Shown here one piece after another: positions 59,609 to 64,000 of a stretch of DNA of 64,000 nt. Below the pieces are notes generated by a model. It had not been told where the DNA came from. It did no database searches and saw only the letters and a list, made by a program, of their open reading frames with translations. The stretch is from the NCBI GenBank assembly GCA_903928685.1, contig CAIYRS010000036.1, positions 24,588-88,587 on the forward strand, written 5' to 3'. The translations under genes were made by a program, and so were the position numbers. The stretch is from an uncultured Methylococcaceae bacterium (GTDB taxonomy: Bacteria > Pseudomonadota > Gammaproteobacteria > Methylococcales > Methylomonadaceae). Within the stretch, counting starts at the first letter, position 1, and the number at the start of each line of letters is the position of its first letter.

Positions 59609-59663
59609 GTCCACGAAAAATACCGTCCAAATACTTTCGTGCCTTTTCGTGCCGTTCGTGGAC
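59609..59663. repeat. Repeat GTCCACGAA…TTCGTGGAC
   Basis: 9-bp perfect arms enclosing TTTCGTGCCTTTTCGTGCCG, directly upstream of glk. The same TTCGTG-rich unit occurs at 63709–63751. Confidence 0.7.
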
Positions 59664-59703
59664 AAACCCAATAAAAATAACAACCAGCACTAAGGTGAAC
59701 AGC

Positions 59704-60681
59704 ATGATACTCGCAGGTGATATAGGCGGCACTAAAACCACATTGTCGTTACAACAAAAACAAGCCGATGGCAGTTTAACGTGCCTTTTGGAACAAACTT
59801 TTGCCAGCCAAGATTATCCGCAGTTTGATGCGGTGCTAGCCGCGTTTTTACCAAAAGACATCGCCGTCACCTCAGCCTGTTTTGGTATCGCCGGCCCTGT
59901 GGTAAACCAACGCTGCCAAACCACCAATTTGCCGTGGTTGGTTGATGGCGAACACTTAAAACAACAATTAAAAACCGAGCAAGTAAAACTGCTGAATGAT
60001 TTGGAAGCCATGGCCTTGGGTATGCTGGTGCTGCCGGAACAAGATTTAGTAGAACTAAACCCCAACGCTCAAACGCAAACTGGCAATATCGCCGTGATAG
60101 CAGCAGGCACAGGTTTAGGGGAAGCGATTTTATATTGGGATGGCAAACAACATTTACCGATGGCAACCGAAGGCGGTCACAGCGATTTTGCGCCATTAAC
60201 CAGCCAACAAGATTTATTGCTAGGCTATCTTCGCCAACGCTTTACCGAACACGTCAGTTATGAACGCATCCTAGCGGGCGTCGGCTTCAGCCATTTGTAT
60301 GATTTTTTAGTGGAATACGGCTTCGCCCCCGCCTGCCTAGCCGTGCCAGAAATCGGCAGCCCAGACATCGACCGAAATGCCGTCATCTCCCGCTTAGGCA
60401 TTAACGGCGAAGATGCCTTATGCGCCGAAGCGGTAAGGCTGTTTGTCGAAATTTATGGTGCAGAAGCTGGAAATTTAGCGTTGAAATCCCTAGCAGTCGG
60501 CGGCGTATTTATCGGCGGCGGTATCGGCCCAAAAATCCGCACCGCCTTAGAAAACGGCGCGTTTATGCAGGCCTTCACCAGCAAAGGCCGATTTGCGCCG
60601 CTTTTGTCAACTGTTTCGGTAAAACTGGCTACCAATCCGCGTACGCCTTTGTTGGGGGCGATTAATTATTTCAATGGTTGA
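59704..60681 (+). CDS. glk: Glucokinase
   Basis: 325 residues from MILAGDIGGTKTTLSL, with AAGGTGA 7 nt upstream; a longer frame runs through a repeat and is rejected. It phosphorylates glucose with ATP. Phosphate-loop DIGGTKT, glucose-binding NDLEAMALGM with catalytic Asp, PGTGLGEA-like AAGTGLGEAILYWDG, EGGHSDFAP and the C-terminal GGGIGPKI fit the bacterial ROK-independent glucokinase family. Complete. Next to the PHK-like protein, suggesting a glucan/glucose theme. Confidence 0.94.
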   Translation: MILAGDIGGTKTTLSLQQKQADGSLTCLLEQTFASQDYPQFDAVLAAFLPKDIAVTSACFGIAGPVVNQRCQTTNLPWLVDGEHLKQQLKTEQVKLLNDLEAMALGMLVLPEQDLVELNPNAQTQTGNIAVIAAGTGLGEAILYWDGKQHLPMATEGGHSDFAPLTSQQDLLLGYLRQRFTEHVSYERILAGVGFSHLYDFLVEYGFAPACLAVPEIGSPDIDRNAVISRLGINGEDALCAEAVRLFVEIYGAEAGNLALKSLAVGGVFIGGGIGPKIRTALENGAFMQAFTSKGRFAPLLSTVSVKLATNPRTPLLGAINYFNG

Positions 60682-60881
60682 GGATGTTTTCAGAGTAGAG
60701 GGAGAATTTGCTGCTTCTTTTTTTATACCGTTGATATTAGGTCTATTGCTTGTACAGCATTATGAGCAAAAAAGTTGATGCCATAAAACTAATTTGTTAT
60801 GTTCTTGATTCAATAATTGCAGTTTAAAAATATACGCAACCGTTTTATTTTCTTTCTAGCTTAATTCTTAGGATCAATAAC

Positions 60882-62339
60882 ATGATTATATCCCCCAATC
60901 AAAAAAGCATTTGCGAACGTGTCATCAACGCTTTTGAAACTGGCAGTGCTGATGGTGATTATTCCAATATCTCTATTTATCACGACGGCCCTAATCGCAT
61001 TCGACAAATTACCTATGGTCGGGCTCAAACCACCGAATATAGCCACTTGCGTGAATTAGTGGAAATGTATATCAACGCTAACGGAATGTACGCCGCGTCC
61101 ATGAGGGAATATCTGCCACTGATTGAACATACTCCACTGGTTGATAACACTGAGTTCAAAAATTTGCTACGCAAAGCTGGATCGGAAGATTCAATCATGA
61201 GGGAAACCCAAGATCAGCTCTTCGATGCCAAGTATTATCAACCTGCGCTTAAGTGGGCGGGCGACAACGGCTTTACCCTAGCGCTTTCGCTTCTGGTTAT
61301 CTATGACTCTTTCATTCACAGCGGTGGAATTTTGAAGCTAATTCGTTCACGCTTTCCAGAAATACCACCTGCACAAGGAGGCGACGAGAAAGTCTGGATT
61401 ACCCAGTATGTCGATGCACGGCAGAATTGGCTGGCTAACCATAGCAATCCCGAGCTGCATGCCACTGTCTATCGGACAAAGTGCTTCCAAAGGGAAATCA
61501 ACCGCAGTAACTGGGATTTAGCCCTAACTCCCATCAACGCTAACGGTGTCATGGTCAGTGCCAAGGCTGCGACTAGCTTAACTCAAATTGATTTTGCAAC
61601 CATAAACCAGAACTTAGCAAATGGGGAGATTCCTTTCCTCGGTGATCCGCACCTAACTGGGGAGGCTGGGTCGATTGTGAGCGCACTCGCTGCCACGTCC
61701 ATTGCTACGGATTCGCAAGGGTTTGAAGCCCAATCCGCAACGATTTCAGAAGGAGAGTGGAATTTTTTTGGTCGTCAAAATTATAATTTGTCCGGAACAG
61801 TCACCCATGTAGGACATAAAGAGGGTGAGGACGGATACTATCAGCGGGTAGGTTTATATTGGAGTCAGGGAGTGGGTCGTGATGACTTGGATGGTCGAGA
61901 TCATGACTGGCCGTGGTCAGCGGCTTTCATTTCTTGGGTCATGGGAAAAGCGGGAGCCGGAACGCGCTTCCACAACGCTGCGCAACATTCCCAATACATC
62001 AGCAAAGCCATCCGTGACCGCATCCAAGGTAATGACAAAGCTGGATATTGGGGTTATCGCCTCAACGAGATGAAACCAAAAATCGGTGACATTGTTTGTT
62101 GGGGTCGCGAAATCGGGGTAGATTACGATCATCAACATCAAGGAGACTATTCGGGTCACTGCGATATTGTAGTGGCGGTTAATAGTAACCAGATTGAGGT
62201 AATCGGTGGCAATGTAGGCAACTCTGTTACCCGTCGACCGCTAGCCTTAGATACCCAAGGCTACCTGCAATCCACCGTGCAGGGCGGCGAAAACCTGTTT
62301 GCCCTGATGTCTTGCCGGATTTCCTCATCTAACGCCTAA
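60882..62339 (+). CDS. GH46 chitosanase fused to a C-terminal DUF2272 domain
   Basis: 485 residues. The N-terminal part (1–about 225) is GH46-like: ISPNQKSICERVINAFETG, YHDGPNRIRQITYGRAQTTE, RETQDQLFDAKYYQPALKWA and LLVIYDSFIHSGGI. Glu19 and Asp35 are likely the acid/base pair. The C-terminal part (about 285–480) is DUF2272, an NlpC/CHAP-like hydrolase family: DWPWSAAFISWVMGKAG, KPKIGDIVCWGR, HCDIVVAV, IEVIGGNVGNSVTRR. No signal peptide. It could be a secreted enzyme, a lysin or an interbacterial effector; none is shown. Confidence 0.8.
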   Translation: MIISPNQKSICERVINAFETGSADGDYSNISIYHDGPNRIRQITYGRAQTTEYSHLRELVEMYINANGMYAASMREYLPLIEHTPLVDNTEFKNLLRKAGSEDSIMRETQDQLFDAKYYQPALKWAGDNGFTLALSLLVIYDSFIHSGGILKLIRSRFPEIPPAQGGDEKVWITQYVDARQNWLANHSNPELHATVYRTKCFQREINRSNWDLALTPINANGVMVSAKAATSLTQIDFATINQNLANGEIPFLGDPHLTGEAGSIVSALAATSIATDSQGFEAQSATISEGEWNFFGRQNYNLSGTVTHVGHKEGEDGYYQRVGLYWSQGVGRDDLDGRDHDWPWSAAFISWVMGKAGAGTRFHNAAQHSQYISKAIRDRIQGNDKAGYWGYRLNEMKPKIGDIVCWGREIGVDYDHQHQGDYSGHCDIVVAVNSNQIEVIGGNVGNSVTRRPLALDTQGYLQSTVQGGENLFALMSCRISSSNA

Positions 62340-62359
62340 TTTTAATCCAAGGTCATAAA

Positions 62360-62446
62360 ATAGGATGTGCTGAGGTAACGAAGCGAAGCTCATCGCTCGC
62401 GTTAAGGTACGCGAACGATGCGCCTCCTATCGTCGGCACATCCTAT
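62360..62446. repeat. REP element ATAGGATGTGCTGAGG… (inverted copy)
   Basis: An 87-bp imperfect palindrome whose right end, read in reverse, begins ATAGGATGTGCCGACGATAG like the left end of 59454–59532. So the two elements lie in opposite orientation. Confidence 0.82.
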
Positions 62447-62510
62447 AACTGAAAACAAAGCCTACCCACACGTGTAAAACCAAACGCACTTACCCCAATC
62501 CATCCCACCC

Positions 62511-63692
62511 ATGACAAACACCAACCCAACCGTCAACAACACCCAATTACTACAACAAATGCAGCAATGGCGGCAGCATTTGCACCGCTTTCCTGAGATT
62601 GCTTATGAAGAAACCCAAACCGCTGCGTTTATCGCTGAAAAATTACGCAGTTTTGGTTTAACGGTGCATCAAGGCTTGGCTAAAACGGGCGTGGTTGCCA
62701 GTTTGTCGGCAGGTAGTGGCGATAAAAAAATCGCTTTGCGGGCTGATATGGACGCTTTGGCAATCCAAGAACAAAACCACTTCGACTATAAATCCCAGCA
62801 TCCCGGCAAAATGCACGCGTGTGGACATGATGGACATTGCGCCATGTTGTTGGGTGCGGCGGCGTATCTGTCTGCAAATCCTGATTTTAATGGCACGGTG
62901 CATTTTATTTTTCAGCCCGCTGAGGAAGGCCGCGCGGGGGCAAAGCAAATGTTGGATGACGGGCTATTTGAGTTATTTCCGGCGGATTATGTGTTCGGCT
63001 TACATAATTTCCCCGATATTCCGCTTGGGCAGTTTGCCGTTAAATCTGGGGCTATGATGGCGGCGCTGGATTGTTTTGAAATCACCATCAGCGGTAAAGC
63101 TACCCACGCCGCCATGCCGCATTTGGGTAATGATGCCATTATCGCCGCCGCGCATTTAGTCACCGCTTTACAAACCATCGTTAGCCGCACCATCAACCCT
63201 GCCGATACGGCGGTGGTCAGCATTACCCAAATCCACGCAGGTGATACCTGGAATGCCATTCCGGAATCGGTGTTGTTAAGAGGCACTTTCCGTTGCTTTA
63301 GCACGGCGGTGCAAGCCCAGATTGCCGACAGTATCCAGCAATTGGTCGCAGGTGTTTGCGCCAGTTTTAAGGTAACTGCCGAAGTGCGTATTAATCCAGA
63401 AAATATCGGTTATCCGGTCACTTTTAATGATGCTGCCGCTACCGATTTGGCAATCGCCGCCGCCACAGCGGTAGTTGGCGAACACGGTGTCAATCGCCAG
63501 CCTGTCCCCAGTATGGGTTCGGAAGATTTTGCTTTTATGTTGCAAGAAAAACCGGGCTGTTATCTGTGGATAGGCAATGGCTCATCGGAAAACAGCTGCC
63601 TGTTACACAATCCGCATTACGATTTTAACGATCAAATCCTCGCTAATGGTTTGGCCTATTGGCTGCAACTGGTAAAAAATTTATTGGTTTAA
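62511..63692 (+). CDS. M20 family metallopeptidase/amidohydrolase
   Basis: 393 residues of the hippurate/N-acyl-amino-acid hydrolase group. Start RQHLHRFPEIAYEE; metal site HACGHDGH (Cys104, His106), the Glu pair in QPAEEGRAGAKQML, the dimerisation-domain KATHAAMPHLGNDA and the C-terminal MGSEDFAFMLQEKPGCYLWIGNG. The Cys104 bridging position is as in amidohydrolases such as hippurate or N-acetyl-diaminopimelate deacetylases. Cytosolic. Substrate undetermined. Confidence 0.92.
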   Translation: MTNTNPTVNNTQLLQQMQQWRQHLHRFPEIAYEETQTAAFIAEKLRSFGLTVHQGLAKTGVVASLSAGSGDKKIALRADMDALAIQEQNHFDYKSQHPGKMHACGHDGHCAMLLGAAAYLSANPDFNGTVHFIFQPAEEGRAGAKQMLDDGLFELFPADYVFGLHNFPDIPLGQFAVKSGAMMAALDCFEITISGKATHAAMPHLGNDAIIAAAHLVTALQTIVSRTINPADTAVVSITQIHAGDTWNAIPESVLLRGTFRCFSTAVQAQIADSIQQLVAGVCASFKVTAEVRINPENIGYPVTFNDAAATDLAIAAATAVVGEHGVNRQPVPSMGSEDFAFMLQEKPGCYLWIGNGSSENSCLLHNPHYDFNDQILANGLAYWLQLVKNLLV

Positions 63693-63708
63693 TCGGCCTG
63701 TATATTTT

Positions 63709-63751
63709 GTCCACGAACGGCACGAAAAGACACGAAAAGACACGAAAGTGG
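63709..63751. repeat. Repeat with GTCCACGAACGG and tandem CACGAAAAGA units
   Basis: Near-copy in reverse of the element at 59609–59663, with CACGAAAAGA twice in a row and then CACGAAAGTGG. Between the M20 gene and MITE copy 3. Confidence 0.65.
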
Positions 63752-63791
63752 ATTTTGGCGGTGTTCTAGGCAATTGCACTCACTTATATAA

Positions 63792-64000
63792 CTGACGTTA
63801 CGCAGTAACGCGCTGTTTCCCCGTTTGCCGCGTCGAGCACCGGAGTATTTGTCGGGAACAGCCCGAAGGGGTGCGGCAGGGAAGCCGCACGGCGGCAGAT
63901 GGGCAGGAAGCCCATTCTGCCGTCCCCCGACAAATACCCCACTGGGCACAAGTGCGAGGAGCGCAAGACATGAGCGGCAATCGGGCCGCCTTTTCTTTGG
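63792..64000. mobile_element. MITE-like element, copy 3 (cut by window end)
   Basis: Begins CTGACGTTACGCAGTAACG as copy 1 does and follows the same order of hairpins (GTGCGGCAGGGAAGCCGCAC, GATGGGCAGGAAGCCCATTC). It contains the CCCCACTGGGCACAAG segment that is in copy 2 but not copy 1. The right terminus lies outside the window. Confidence 0.8.

Noticed and set aside
59605..59703. Upstream extension of glucokinase
   Set aside because: Encoded by a dispersed repeat; the phosphate loop starts six residues after the ATG at 59704, as in homologues.
63689..63980. Minus-strand frames at the window end
   Set aside because: Shadow frames of the CACGAAAAGA repeat and MITE copy 3.

Overview
The window looks like chromosomal DNA of a gammaproteobacterium of moderate G+C. 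Gene order supports this: pyrG–(insert)–kdsA–(insert)–eno–ftsB on one strand, and leuS–lptE–holA with a divergent YbeL-type zinc-ribbon gene. The protein repertoire and the density of REP/MITE-like repeats resemble Methylococcales methanotrophs. No methane-oxidation gene is present, so the family-level placement is inference.

Layout. 1–4.8 kb: end of a nucleoside-phosphorylase-fold gene, SirB2, a fructosamine-kinase-family protein, mscL, a TauE/SafE permease and a divergent CysB-type regulator. 5.0–9.9 kb: a visibly different, decaying accessory patch. It holds an alpha/beta hydrolase, an aldehyde dehydrogenase fused by deletion to the tail of an unrelated SDR, a cis-CaaD-like tautomerase whose normal start codon is lost, and a MATE exporter. 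Two matching TetR-type operators (GTACC-N4-GGTA) remain, but no TetR gene. 10–16.7 kb: htpG behind a near-perfect sigma-32 promoter, a structured noncoding block, a rhomboid protease, an esterase and AguB, with two copies of a MITE. 16.7–29 kb: two glycosyltransferases and UDP-glucose dehydrogenase, then pyrG, three tandem Uma2 genes, kdsA, eno, ftsB and a Wzx-like flippase. 29–36 kb: an IS5 remnant, amt preceded by a wrecked glnK, an M23 peptidase, a large duplicated beta-helix protein, xthA and rpmE.

36.7–45.3 kb: a membrane-anchored cupredoxin/multicopper oxidase pair. Next come two toxin–antitoxin loci in which each toxin carries one in-frame stop while its antitoxin is intact, then a complete NgoBV-like restriction–modification system with a DUF6471 protein, then an MHS-family transporter. 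45.3–64 kb: an aberrant class A-like penicillin-binding protein, holA, lptE, leuS, a zinc-ribbon protein, a solitary ParA, a PA0069-type radical SAM protein, a 1,064-residue homologue of eukaryotic phosphorylase kinase alpha/beta subunits, glucokinase, a GH46 chitosanase–DUF2272 fusion, an M20 amidohydrolase and a third MITE copy.

Themes. (1) Envelope polysaccharide: UDP-glucuronate supply, two GT4 enzymes, a flippase and a secreted beta-helix protein. (2) Glycogen/glucose metabolism: the PHK-like protein next to glucokinase. (3) Gene decay by single lesions: glnK, two toxins, ALDH/SDR, tautomerase, IS5. (4) Several families of palindromic intergenic repeats, including perfect 26-bp and 36-bp palindromes. 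No tRNA, rRNA, CRISPR array or intact transposase was seen.
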